Shown here: positions 54,628 through 63,110 of the stretch, in pieces
How positions within the stretch are numbered: position 1 is the stretch's first letter
Layout of the letters: each line of letters begins with the position of its first letter
NCBI GenBank assembly: GCA_904846145.1
Contig: CAJGZL010000001.1
Span: 3,038,001 to 3,102,000 of the forward strand
From: Psychrobacter immobilis
GTDB taxonomy: Bacteria; Pseudomonadota; Gammaproteobacteria; Pseudomonadales; Moraxellaceae
Direction: 5' to 3'
Length of the DNA: 64,000 nt
The notes under the pieces: model-generated
Told to the model about the DNA's origin: nothing
Databases searched by the model: none
What the model saw: only the letters and a program-made list of their open reading frames with translations
Translations under genes and position numbers: made by a program

Positions 54628-55404
54628 CTATTTCCCTTTATATTCAGCACTACGTTTTTCCAAAAAGGCTTTGGCGCCTTCTTTTTGATCTTCGGTGTCG
54701 AACAAAATCTGAAAAGCTTTACGCTCTAAAGCCAATGCGCCTTGTAGAGGCATGTCAACGCCAAGATTAGCAACTTCTTTAATTTGTTCTACAGCAATCG
54801 GTGAATAACCTGCTAGTTGTTCAGCAATCTCAATAGCACGGGTGATAGTCGCCTCATCTTCCACCACTTCAGAGACCAGCCCCATTTGATCCGCTGATTC
54901 AGCGTTTATCATGTCGCCCGTTAGGATTAGCTTCATGGCTTTATGTTTGCCAATCAAGCGAAACAGCCGCTGCGTGCCCCCTGCTCCTGGCATTAATCCG
55001 ATTTTGATTTCGGGTTGTCCAAACTTAGCCGACTTGCCCGCGACAATGATATCAGCATGCATAGCGAGCTCACAGCCGCCGCCAAGCGCATAGCCATTGA
55101 CCGCTGCAATAATCGGCTTGCGACAATTGGTAATGGCATCCCAATAGCGCTCACTATGACGCAAGTACACATCGACTGTTTTTGCGGTTAAAAAATCATT
55201 GATATCAGCACCAGCCGCGAACACCTTATCGCCGCCAGTCAACACAATCGCCTTGGTATTCGTATCGTCATTTAACTGAACAAAAATCTCTGCCATTTGC
55301 TCGCGCAATTCGGCATTTAAAGCATTGCGAACTTTAGGGCGATTGAGGGTTATCACACTTACGCCATTATCCAACGTCTCATAGGTAATGATGGACTCTT
55401 CCAT
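54628..55404 (-). CDS. paaF: Enoyl-CoA hydratase (2,3-dehydroadipyl-CoA hydratase type)
   Basis: A 258-residue crotonase-fold hydratase. The oxyanion and catalytic segments GGDKVFAAGADIND, ALGGGCELAMHADI and GLMPGAGGTQRL are intact and typical of PaaF/DcaE. It would hydrate 2,3-dehydroadipyl-CoA to 3-hydroxyadipyl-CoA, feeding the dehydrogenase. It is first in the minus-strand unit with paaH (129-bp gap) and the thiolase, and divergent from the acyl-CoA dehydrogenase. PaaF is the best guess, but general fatty acid use is not excluded. Confidence 0.85.
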   Translation of the reverse strand: MEESIITYETLDNGVSVITLNRPKVRNALNAELREQMAEIFVQLNDDTNTKAIVLTGGDKVFAAGADINDFLTAKTVDVYLRHSERYWDAITNCRKPIIAAVNGYALGGGCELAMHADIIVAGKSAKFGQPEIKIGLMPGAGGTQRLFRLIGKHKAMKLILTGDMINAESADQMGLVSEVVEDEATITRAIEIAEQLAGYSPIAVEQIKEVANLGVDMPLQGALALERKAFQILFDTEDQKEGAKAFLEKRSAEYKGK

Positions 55405-55445
55405 GATGCTATCCTTAGTAGTTATTTTTTATATATTATAAAAAT

Positions 55446-55469
55446 ACCGCACTGCGGTTTATAAAACCG
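55446..55469. promoter_or_regulatory. Two overlapping palindromes, candidate IclR operator
   Basis: ACCGCA-C-TGCGGT (55446-55458) overlaps CGGTTT-ATA-AAACCG (55455-55469). Together they give three half-sites: two facing and one repeated. PcaU of Acinetobacter, an IclR protein, binds three such repeats. The site lies in the divergent promoter between hydratase and acyl-CoA dehydrogenase. Confidence 0.5.
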
Positions 55470-55632
55470 AAATTGTTGTAATCTGCTTTAGTATAGATTA
55501 TGCTATTTAGCTCATACAAGCCATTTATGTAAAACAGTCATTTGTACTATCAGTTATTCGTACTGCCAGTCACAAGTGTCAAAGTAATTCACACTATTTT
55601 TAACATTCAATCCCATCAGACAAGGAAGTCAC

Positions 55633-56787
55633 ATGATTAGAGATAAAGAAACCCTCGACCATATCATCAATACCGTTCGTCAGTTTGTGAATGATCAGCT
55701 GATACCTAAAGAGGATTGGGTCGCCGAAAATGATCGTTTGCCAGAAGATATCATCAGTCAAATGCGCGAGCTGGGTCTATTTGGATTGACCATACCAGAA
55801 GAATACGGCGGTCTTGGACTCACTATGGAAGAAGAGGTCATCGTCGCCTTTGAGATGGGACGCACCTCCCCTGCGTTTCGCTCGCTTATCGGTACCAATA
55901 ATGGCATTGGCTCCTCAGGTCTGGTCATCGACGGCACCGAAGAGCAAAAGCAAAAGTATTTGCCCAAACTTGCCAGCGGCGAGATTATTGGCTCGTTTTG
56001 TCTGACTGAACCCGAAGCAGGCTCGGATGCTGCGTCGCTTAGAACCACCGCAATCAAAGACGGCGACACTTATGTCATCAACGGCACCAAGCGCTATATC
56101 ACTAACGCACCACAAGCAGGTGTCTTCACTGTGATGGCGCGTACCGACCCTGAGAATAAACGCGCGGGCGGCATCTCTGCCTTTATCGTTGAGAGCGATA
56201 CCCCAGGCATTACTTTAGGCAAAATCGATAAAAAAATGGGACAAAAAGGCGCGCATACTTGTGATGTGATCTTTGATAACTGCGTGGTGCCAGCAAGTGC
56301 TTTGATCGGCGGTGTTGAAGGTGTCGGCTTTAAAACGGCGATGAAAGTGCTGGATAAAGGTCGCTTGCATATTGCAGCTGCTAGTACGGGCGCTGCCACT
56401 CGTATGCTAGATGATGCCCTCAATTATGCCGTAGATCGTAAACAATTCGGTCAGCCTATTGCAAGCTTTCAGCTGATTCAAGCGATGCTTGCGGACTCAA
56501 AAGCGGAGATTTACGCGGCTAAATCTATGGTACTTGATGCCTCACGTCTGCGTGATGAGGGCAAAGATGTCGCTACGGAGTCCTCTTGTTGTAAGATGTT
56601 CGCCACTGAGATGTGCGGGCGGGTTGCTGATAGAGCGGTGCAGATCCTTGGCGGTGCGGGTTATATTGCTGATTATGGCATTGAGCGCTTCTATCGTGAC
56701 GTGCGCTTGTATCGTCTCTATGAAGGCACCACGCAGATCCAGCAAATTATTATTGCCCGTAATATGATAAGAGAGGCCACTAGCTAA
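55633..56787 (+). CDS. Acyl-CoA dehydrogenase (adipyl-/dicarboxyl-CoA type)
   Basis: A 384-residue flavoprotein of the acyl-CoA dehydrogenase family. The signatures CLTEPEAGSDAASL and the catalytic Glu in YEGTTQIQ (about residue 364), together with QILGGAGY, are typical and intact. It would desaturate an acyl-CoA to the trans-2-enoyl form. Divergent from the hydratase-paaH-thiolase set and followed by an IclR gene, it resembles DcaA of Acinetobacter, which acts on adipyl-CoA. The exact chain length is not certain. Confidence 0.85.
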   Translation: MIRDKETLDHIINTVRQFVNDQLIPKEDWVAENDRLPEDIISQMRELGLFGLTIPEEYGGLGLTMEEEVIVAFEMGRTSPAFRSLIGTNNGIGSSGLVIDGTEEQKQKYLPKLASGEIIGSFCLTEPEAGSDAASLRTTAIKDGDTYVINGTKRYITNAPQAGVFTVMARTDPENKRAGGISAFIVESDTPGITLGKIDKKMGQKGAHTCDVIFDNCVVPASALIGGVEGVGFKTAMKVLDKGRLHIAAASTGAATRMLDDALNYAVDRKQFGQPIASFQLIQAMLADSKAEIYAAKSMVLDASRLRDEGKDVATESSCCKMFATEMCGRVADRAVQILGGAGYIADYGIERFYRDVRLYRLYEGTTQIQQIIIARNMIREATS

Positions 56788-56882
56788 TTAAAGCAGCCAT
56801 TAGCTAAGTGTTTATTACCCGTCAAAGTGCATCCATGCTCTGACGGGTTTGTCAGACCCTAATAAAATTTTATTTTTTGTGA

Positions 56883-56895
56883 TTTCGATTCGAAA
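56883..56895. promoter_or_regulatory. Dyad TTTCGA-T-TCGAAA upstream of the IclR gene
   Basis: A perfect 6+1+6 palindrome 13 bp upstream of the ATG at 56909. Its form resembles IclR-family sites, so autoregulation is plausible. Confidence 0.4.
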
Positions 56896-56908
56896 TAGTT
56901 GAGCGCCT

Positions 56909-57754
56909 ATGACTAATGATACCCTTACTGATAAAAATGCTAACTCAACAATGCATGCCGAATGGTTAGAGCCCATTGCAGAGATGAGAGATAAAAACGA
57001 CCGGCAGTTTGTCACGGCTTTGGCTCGTGGACTTGAGCTACTGCGTTGTTTTACTCCGCAGCGCCCTTATCTTGGCAATCAAGACCTAAGTCAACTAACG
57101 GGTCTGCCTAAAGGGACGATCACACGTCTGACTTATACCTTAGTCAAGTTAGGATATTTAAAGCAATCCACCACCAGTAGCAAATATCAACTAGCCGCTG
57201 GTGTGTTGGGATTTGGCTATGCCATGATGGCGAATATCTCGATCAATAATTTGGTCACGCCATATATGGAAGAATTGGCAGATTACGCCAATAGTGCCGT
57301 TGCCATGGCGACTCGTGACCGCCTAATGATGGTCTATCTAAACGTTGTACAAGGCTCTAGCACCACAACTATGCGCCGTAATGTCGGGTCGTACTTGCCT
57401 ATGCATTCTAGTGCGATGGGACGAGCTTGCTTAGCCAGTATGGTACCTGCTGAGCAAGAGTTCATCCTCGATGCCATTCGCAGCAAGTACAAAGATGATT
57501 GGTTAAAGATTAGGCGAGGACTGGATAAAGCCTTTAAAGAATACGAAGATTACGGCTATTGCTTTTCGATTAGCGAATGGCAAAAGGAGGTTAATGCCGT
57601 CGCCACGGCCATCATGCATCCGACTGAGGGCTTACTAACTTTTAACTGCGGCGCGCCAAGTTTTGTGCTTAGTCGTACTAAGTTAGAAGAAGATATCGCT
57701 CCTCGTCTGTTGCATATGAAAAATAATATAGAAGATAATCTCTACATTATCTAA
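56909..57754 (+). CDS. IclR-family transcriptional regulator
   Basis: A 281-residue IclR-type regulator. The N-terminal winged HTH (VTALARGLELLRCF, LPKGTITRLTYTLVKLGY) spans about residues 30-90, and the effector domain follows, with MHSSAMGRACLASM typical of PcaR/PcaU-like members, which sense beta-ketoadipate-type dicarboxylates. It starts 121 bp after the acyl-CoA dehydrogenase on the same strand. The likely targets are the two divergent beta-oxidation units, through the overlapping palindromes at 55446. Confidence 0.88.
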   Translation: MTNDTLTDKNANSTMHAEWLEPIAEMRDKNDRQFVTALARGLELLRCFTPQRPYLGNQDLSQLTGLPKGTITRLTYTLVKLGYLKQSTTSSKYQLAAGVLGFGYAMMANISINNLVTPYMEELADYANSAVAMATRDRLMMVYLNVVQGSSTTTMRRNVGSYLPMHSSAMGRACLASMVPAEQEFILDAIRSKYKDDWLKIRRGLDKAFKEYEDYGYCFSISEWQKEVNAVATAIMHPTEGLLTFNCGAPSFVLSRTKLEEDIAPRLLHMKNNIEDNLYII

Positions 57755-57895
57755 GGCGTGTTGAAGACCCTAAGAGCTGTATAAACGCTCATATTTGATA
57801 GCTAAAACTGTAATACAGTATTTAAACATTCAAATATAAGCAATTACTCGCTGATATGTGATCACTCAATTTAACATCAAACAACTATTTGCTCA

Positions 57896-60800
57896 CTAAG
57901 CACATAATAAATCGTAGACAACCTGCGCAAATTTCTGAGTCTTAACAGGATCTGAGAGCAGCTGCATCATCTGTTCTTCGTGTGCAGCACTACTACTCAT
58001 AATGGCATCATCTAACGACTTAGAAAAGCCGCCAAGCATCGCTTGTGCTTTAGCATTATTAGCTATTTGCTTCATGACAAGATCATCTTCAGACATTTTG
58101 TCACTGACCGTATGCGCATAGTTCAGCATGTCCTTATCTGTCAGGTTTTCTGTGCTAAAAATCTCATTTAGCCTAGTGATAACTTGCGATAGTAGCTCTT
58201 CTTTTTTGTCCTTGGGTTTCGCGGTACCAGCGCCGCCGCCTGCATCCAGCTGATACTCACTTTTACTCTCTTGCAGCTTGAGGTCTTGCTGATAGAGCTT
58301 TGAGACGCGGTAATGACTCATCACAATATTGCTCAAATCGATATCGTCGTCCTCACTGACGCTCTCGCGTAATAGCGGCTGTAGATTACGCGCGTATAAG
58401 CTGAGCTTCTCAAGATCCTTGCTGTCATAGTCGACAATCTGCGACATAAACTCATACTGGCGGGTAAAAGTGCCTAGATCCTTTTTAAAAATCTCAAGCT
58501 CGTCTTGCTTAGCCTTATAGCCTTTGTAGTCGTTCTCAGCATTGGTAATCAGTACTACATTACCCGTCGTTTTAGTTTCTTCAAGCATCGTTTTGGCATG
58601 CTTTGCTTCTGTACGTGCCTCAAGATACTGCTTTTGCCAACGCTCAACCGCAGGCTTGCAGATATTACTGATAGCGGCATTAGATTTATTCTTGCTATAA
58701 AAGGCCTTAACGAACTGCTCGACTTCGTTTTTGGTAAAAATATTGCTGCTATCCAACTTGTTGTAAAGGTCATAAACTTGATCAGGGTCAGACACGTCCG
58801 CCAAGGTCGCCGTCTCATAATACGGCTGGAAGGCGGCCAAGATATCATCTGGATCGTTAAAGAAATCGAGGACAAAGGTACCGCTTTCTGCTTTACCTTT
58901 ATAAGTACGATTAAGCCGGGACAAGGTCTGGACGCAATCGACACCGACTAACTTCTTATCGACGTACATGGCGCACAGTTTAGGCTGATCAAAGCCCGTC
59001 TGGAACTTATTAGCTACTAGCATCACCTGATAGTCGTCACTGTCAAAGGCGGTACGTAGGTCACGTTTTTTTAAACCAGTATTCATATTATGTTCAGTGA
59101 ACTTCTCACCGACCAGCGCACTACTATCAGGGTCACTGCTATTTTGTAAATCATGGTCATCAAAAGTCACCTCTCCTGAGAAGGCTACCATCGCATTAAT
59201 ACCGCGATAACCATTGTCGGCAATATAGCTATCAAAGGCGATCTTATAACGCACCGCCTCTTTACGAGACCCCGTTACCACCATCGCTTTGGCTTGCCCG
59301 CCTAGTAAGCCTTTAACATTGTCATTAAAGTGCTCAATGATGACTTTGACCTTTTGTGCGATATTATGGTCATGGAGGCGCACCCAGTTATTCAATTTAA
59401 TCTTGGCACGGCGCGAATCGACCTCATCATCAGCTTTGAGGGTTTGCTTGAGCTGATAGACCACTTTATAGTTGGTATAGTTCTTGAGCACATCTAAGAT
59501 AAAGCCCTCCTCTATCGCTTGACGCATCGAATAGACATGATAGGACTCAGGCTTATTCTGTTTAGAGGCGGGCAAGTCAGGATTGGGCACTCGCCCAAAT
59601 AGCTCAATGGTTTTGGGCTTCGGCGTGGCGGTAAAGGCGTAATAACTCAGATTCGGGCTGCTACGGCGCGCGGCAAGCGTGGCGTCTAAAACATCTTCAC
59701 TAGAGAGCGGCTTATCATCGTCTATATTAGTCTCTATATTCCCTGAGACCAGCACTTCTTTAAGCTGGCGTGCGGTAGAACCTGTCTGTGAGGAGTGCGC
59801 TTCATCGGCAATGATGGCATAACGGCGCGACTTGAGCACGCTTGAGTCTTCAATGGCTTTGAGGACAAATGGAAAGGTCTGAATAGTAACAATGATAATC
59901 GGTTGTGAGTTGACTAGCGCGCTGGCGAGCTGCTCAGACTTTGAGCCGTCACCTTCTTTACGGTTGATCTTACCGACTACGCCATCGGCATGTTCAAACT
60001 GATAGATGGTGTCTTGTAGTTGGTCGTCCAGTACGGTGCGATCGGTAATCACTATGACCGAGTCAAACTGCTTATCCCCCTCACTGTTGTATAAGGTGGA
60101 GAGCTGGTGCGCTGTCCATGCGATAGAGTTAGACTTACCCGAACCAGCACTATGCTGAATCAGATACTTTTGCCCTGCGCCCTCATCAATGGCGGCATAG
60201 ACTAGCTTGGTCACCACGTCCCACTGATGATAGCGGGGAAACATCATGGTCTCTTTTTTGGACTTGCGCCCGATCGCGTCCTCTTCTTCCTCAATCTGCA
60301 AGTGCATAAAGTGGCCGAGGATAGCCAGCAAATTATCAGGCGTTAATACTTCATTCCATAGGTAGTCGGTGGCATAGCGGCTACTATCTGTCGGTACATC
60401 ATTGCCCGCGCCGCCACTGGCTGTGCCTTTATTAAACGGTAAAAAGTAGGTGTTCTCGCCTGCCAGCCTAGTGGTCATATAGACTTCATACTGACTGACG
60501 GCAAAATGTACTAGTGCGCCGCGCTTAAATGTCAGTAGCGGCTCAGGCTTACCTGTAGCAGGGTCTTTTGGCAGGCGGGTCTTCTTATACTGGCTAATCG
60601 CATTATCAACCGACTGCTTAAACTCAGACTTTAGCTCCATCGTGGTGACAGGTATGCCATTGACGAATAGGACGATGTCGATACGGTTACGCTTAGCAAC
60701 CTTACCGTCTGTTTTATCTTTTGAGCTATTTTTTACGCTGGTATGTGGGCTATACACGACCTCAGGGATAACACGGCAGATATTGGCCTCATAGCGCGCC

Positions 60801-61183
60801 ATGGTCTCAGGGTTTAGGCTATGTTCAGGCTTAAACTGGCACAAACTAAACCGCGCGTTACGGATCTTGAGACCATGACGTAAGACGCCTAGCGTACCAT
60901 AGGTGCGCGAAGCTTTATCGGTGGCATTCTCGTCCGCTTTATTCAGCTGCTTCACCAATGCGGCGATAAAATGACGCTCACTATCGATAGGATGAGTACG
61001 ACAGAACTTCTCCCACTCCTCTAGTTGGGTACTCTGCACAAAGTCGAGCACGTCTTGCTCATATAGCGCCGTCTTAGCCGTATAGCCGCTGGCATGACCT
61101 ACTTGCCAACCGTGCGCTTGCATCTGAGTGACAATATCGGCTTGAAAGACAGTTTCGTAGGTGAAGTCGTGAGCGTTGGTCAT
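57896..61183 (-). CDS. hsdR: Type I restriction enzyme R subunit (HsdR)
   Basis: The 1,095-residue motor and nuclease subunit that pumps and cuts unmethylated DNA. The N-terminal nuclease region has IDIVLFVNGIPVTTMELKSE (PD-(D/E)xK core). The helicase domain has Walker A AGSGKSNS, DEAH, the TATPKPK block and VANKFQTGFDQP. I prefer the ATG at 61183 (MTNAHDF), which has CGGAAT upstream; an ATG at 61204 is seven codons earlier. It is read last after hsdS and accessory genes on the minus strand. hsdM is not in the window. A predicted promoter lies at 61235-61264. Confidence 0.92.
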   Translation of the reverse strand: MTNAHDFTYETVFQADIVTQMQAHGWQVGHASGYTAKTALYEQDVLDFVQSTQLEEWEKFCRTHPIDSERHFIAALVKQLNKADENATDKASRTYGTLGVLRHGLKIRNARFSLCQFKPEHSLNPETMARYEANICRVIPEVVYSPHTSVKNSSKDKTDGKVAKRNRIDIVLFVNGIPVTTMELKSEFKQSVDNAISQYKKTRLPKDPATGKPEPLLTFKRGALVHFAVSQYEVYMTTRLAGENTYFLPFNKGTASGGAGNDVPTDSSRYATDYLWNEVLTPDNLLAILGHFMHLQIEEEEDAIGRKSKKETMMFPRYHQWDVVTKLVYAAIDEGAGQKYLIQHSAGSGKSNSIAWTAHQLSTLYNSEGDKQFDSVIVITDRTVLDDQLQDTIYQFEHADGVVGKINRKEGDGSKSEQLASALVNSQPIIIVTIQTFPFVLKAIEDSSVLKSRRYAIIADEAHSSQTGSTARQLKEVLVSGNIETNIDDDKPLSSEDVLDATLAARRSSPNLSYYAFTATPKPKTIELFGRVPNPDLPASKQNKPESYHVYSMRQAIEEGFILDVLKNYTNYKVVYQLKQTLKADDEVDSRRAKIKLNNWVRLHDHNIAQKVKVIIEHFNDNVKGLLGGQAKAMVVTGSRKEAVRYKIAFDSYIADNGYRGINAMVAFSGEVTFDDHDLQNSSDPDSSALVGEKFTEHNMNTGLKKRDLRTAFDSDDYQVMLVANKFQTGFDQPKLCAMYVDKKLVGVDCVQTLSRLNRTYKGKAESGTFVLDFFNDPDDILAAFQPYYETATLADVSDPDQVYDLYNKLDSSNIFTKNEVEQFVKAFYSKNKSNAAISNICKPAVERWQKQYLEARTEAKHAKTMLEETKTTGNVVLITNAENDYKGYKAKQDELEIFKKDLGTFTRQYEFMSQIVDYDSKDLEKLSLYARNLQPLLRESVSEDDDIDLSNIVMSHYRVSKLYQQDLKLQESKSEYQLDAGGGAGTAKPKDKKEELLSQVITRLNEIFSTENLTDKDMLNYAHTVSDKMSEDDLVMKQIANNAKAQAMLGGFSKSLDDAIMSSSAAHEEQMMQLLSDPVKTQKFAQVVYDLLCA

Positions 61184-61234
61184 GTTAATTCCGTTTAGAT
61201 TCATACTAATTTTAGCTATTTTTATAGGTTCGTT

Positions 61235-61297
61235 TTAATACCTCAAAACGACAGGGGGTGTCAAAAAATTGACAGGGGTGTCAATAACAGGTATAAT
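61235..61297. promoter_or_regulatory. Divergent promoter region with two tandem palindromes (hsdR / small RNA)
   Basis: Plus strand: TTGACA (61269-61274), 17-bp spacer, TATAAT (61292-61297), a perfect sigma70 promoter for the small RNA. Minus strand: TTGACA (complement of 61259-61264), 18-bp spacer, TATTAA (complement of 61235-61240), a fair promoter for hsdR. Two tandem palindromes, GACA-GGGGG-TGTC (61250-61262) and GACA-GGGG-TGTC (61271-61282), 21 bp apart, overlap the two -35 boxes, so one repressor could control both. Confidence 0.7.
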
Positions 61298-61303
61298 TTC
61301 TCG

Positions 61304-61364
61304 CAACAACTCCCCTAGTTTTACCAACCCATGTGGTTGGAGCATAAGACTAGGGGCTTTTTTT
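61304..61364 (+). ncRNA. Predicted about 61-nt structured RNA convergent with the abi gene
   Basis: A perfect consensus promoter (TTGACA-N17-TATAAT, ending at 61297) places the start at about 61304. The RNA ends in an intrinsic terminator: CCCCTAGT (61312-61319) pairs with ACTAGGGG (61349-61356) and seven Ts follow (61358-61364). Inside, CCAACC/GGTTGG form a second stem with loop CATGT, leaving a 4/8-nt internal loop. The T-run and terminal stem overlap the last codons of the abi gene on the other strand. AbiF-like proteins are known to have neighbouring structured RNAs, so this is likely the partner RNA. Confidence 0.7.
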
Positions 61365-62306
61365 GTCTGTTCGTTTTGTTAGGTCGCTCTGCCATAACTG
61401 CCATGAATTTGGATCTATATCAACGCCCATTTGTTTTAGATACACGGCATTATTCCCCACTTGTGGGAATTCATCTAAGAGTGTCAGAAAACGCTCACCC
61501 CATTTAGAATTGGGACAAATCACATCTAGCATTCTCTTCATCAAGCAAAAATAAACAAATACTTTTTTGACGGATAAATCTTGCCATTCTCTATCACTTA
61601 GCCCTTTTAGACTGGCCTTAAATACGATTGCTTTATTCCATAGTCTGCTATGGTGTGCTGATACATTACGTATAAAGTTAAAGGCATGCAGATGTGACTG
61701 TAAGTGACTACCACTTTGCAGGTGATAGATCTTTGCTATGTGATCTTTATCACTGTCCTTCATACCTTTAAATAACGTTGACATGGTACCAAAATCCCAT
61801 GTTTCGCAAGCGACCCAAATCGGTAATGCAGAATAATATCTTGTGTGGTGATTAACAAAGGTATTCTTTTTTCTTTGTTCATTATCTATTGCGCCTTGAT
61901 GACGTATGACCCACTTTTCATGGTCAAAGTTATCAGCAAAATATTGGCTATCTAAGTAAGCCGTAGGACTATAATGACCTAATGTATAACTGATGTTTAC
62001 TCGTAATGCGACTTCTATTCTTTCTAGTGCATCCAAAGCCAGTTGTCTCAGTTTTTTATCAAACATATATAGATTTTTGACATCTTCGAAATGACTACCC
62101 TCTATAAAACAATCTAGCTTATGATTGGAGTTTTGGGCATCCACTTGTCTAAACGAATATAAATAACCACTAAAGCGGTAATAACCAATGGTCTTTAGAT
62201 AACCCAAAGCTTTTTGTTCGTCTTCGATAATCAGGCCGCGATTTTTTAAAAGCTCTAGTTGTTGGCTAAAACTTGTCCACTCTTTTATGGGTTTCTTGTT
62301 GACCAT
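61350..62306 (-). CDS. Abi_2 (AbiD/AbiF)-family HEPN abortive-infection protein
   Basis: A 318-residue protein of the Abi_2 family (AbiD/AbiF), linked with phage abortive infection. The typical N-terminal start is WTSFSQQLELLKNRGLIIED is shown here by its ends WTSFSQQLEL and RGLIIED, followed by LGYLKTIGYYRFSGYLY. The conserved block ALERIEVALRVNISYTLGH comes next, and a HEPN-type ribonuclease motif R-x4-H is seen at Arg213-His218 (RNVSAH). The gene sits between hsdS and hsdR, same strand. GGAA lies six bases before the ATG. Its 3' end overlaps the terminator of a convergent small RNA, its likely partner. Confidence 0.85.
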   Translation of the reverse strand: MVNKKPIKEWTSFSQQLELLKNRGLIIEDEQKALGYLKTIGYYRFSGYLYSFRQVDAQNSNHKLDCFIEGSHFEDVKNLYMFDKKLRQLALDALERIEVALRVNISYTLGHYSPTAYLDSQYFADNFDHEKWVIRHQGAIDNEQRKKNTFVNHHTRYYSALPIWVACETWDFGTMSTLFKGMKDSDKDHIAKIYHLQSGSHLQSHLHAFNFIRNVSAHHSRLWNKAIVFKASLKGLSDREWQDLSVKKVFVYFCLMKRMLDVICPNSKWGERFLTLLDEFPQVGNNAVYLKQMGVDIDPNSWQLWQSDLTKRTDKKSP

Positions 62307-62366
62307 GTTTATTCCGCTGTTTAACGCTAAAGCGTTTAAAATATAAGTGTATAAGGTAAATGTTCT

Positions 62367-62504
62367 CTACTCAGGCGCCCGCCAGCCCCTCACATCAATC
62401 TTACCCGTAACAGCAGCAGATATTAAAGCGGTGCGGCGTTCTTGCATGAGTTGGGCGGTTTATTCGGCTTCATTAAAAAACGTAATCCAAGTTTTACGGC
62501 TCAT
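62367..62504 (-). pseudogene. Duplicated hsdS 3' end fragment
   Basis: Minus strand: ATG at 62504 reads MSRKTWITFFNEAE, then a TAA (62462-62460), and in the same frame continues [19 protein letters not shown] to a TAG at 62367. The last about 87 bp (62367-62453) repeat the end of the hsdS gene at 63450-63536 with some six differences, so this is a leftover HsdS tail, not a functional subunit. The preceding reading frame may come from another gene or an altered hsdS. Confidence 0.75.
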
Positions 62505-62968
62505 CACACACCTCTTTAAAGCTTTTACCAAATAACGCTTTATTCAGTTTTTGCTGATTACTAAACACTTCATCAGAGTCGGCATGATAGACCTGCTCAT
62601 TGACGCAATTACCAAAGCCAAAAGTAACCAAGTTTATCTTGGCGTACTTAGTAGGGTTGCTGGCTTTTTCTTCCTGATAGCGCTTGGTAGCCAAACTGCG
62701 GTAATACTTACCACCATCGTCTGTGATATCTGCTTGTTCTTGAATTTGCTCTTCAACAAACTGCTTCCATCTATTTTGCACAGCCGTTTCATTCTTTAAT
62801 AACGGCTCAATATAAGTTTTACACATTTGCGGGCTTTGCTTGAGTGCCTCACTGGGATTCAGATATCCCAAAATCGTCAATTTATTTTGTTTATATTCGC
62901 CGTCAATAGATTTGACCAACTCTTGCTTATAACCTTTTGCTTCAGGCACCACATCAAGTCGTTCAATA

Positions 62969-62979
62969 TTATTCTTAAC
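62969..62979. repeat. 11-bp direct repeat, left of the MITE-like element
   Basis: TTATTCTTAAC, repeated exactly at 63100-63110. It looks like a target-site duplication, since one copy belongs to the restored reading frame. Confidence 0.75.
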
Positions 62980-63099
62980 GCCAATCTCAACTTATCGTAG
63001 GCTTTTGATTTTTATAGAATTTAAAATTCTAATTGTTTTAACTGAAATTTTAAAAACTAAGTAAACCAATAACATTAGAAAAATAAGTTGAGAGTGGGG
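62980..63099. mobile_element. 120-bp MITE-like element
   Basis: The ends GCCAATCTCAACTTAT (62980-62995) and ATAAGTTGAGAGTGGG (63083-63098) are inverted repeats with 14 of 16 matches. An 11-bp direct repeat flanks the element. The interior is AT-rich with no ORF and contains a palindrome AGAATTTAAAATTCT. It carries no transposase and has split a gene whose frame is restored when the element is removed. Confidence 0.75.
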
Positions 63100-63110
63100 T
63101 TATTCTTAAC
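63100..63110. repeat. 11-bp direct repeat, right of the MITE-like element
   Basis: Exact copy of 62969-62979. Confidence 0.75.

Noticed and set aside
58505..58951. 148-codon plus-strand frame inside hsdR
   Set aside because: Antisense shadow of HsdR helicase sequence.
61312..61364. Hairpin near 61350 as the abi gene's own terminator
   Set aside because: The T-run lies on the plus strand only; on the minus strand no T-run follows the stem.
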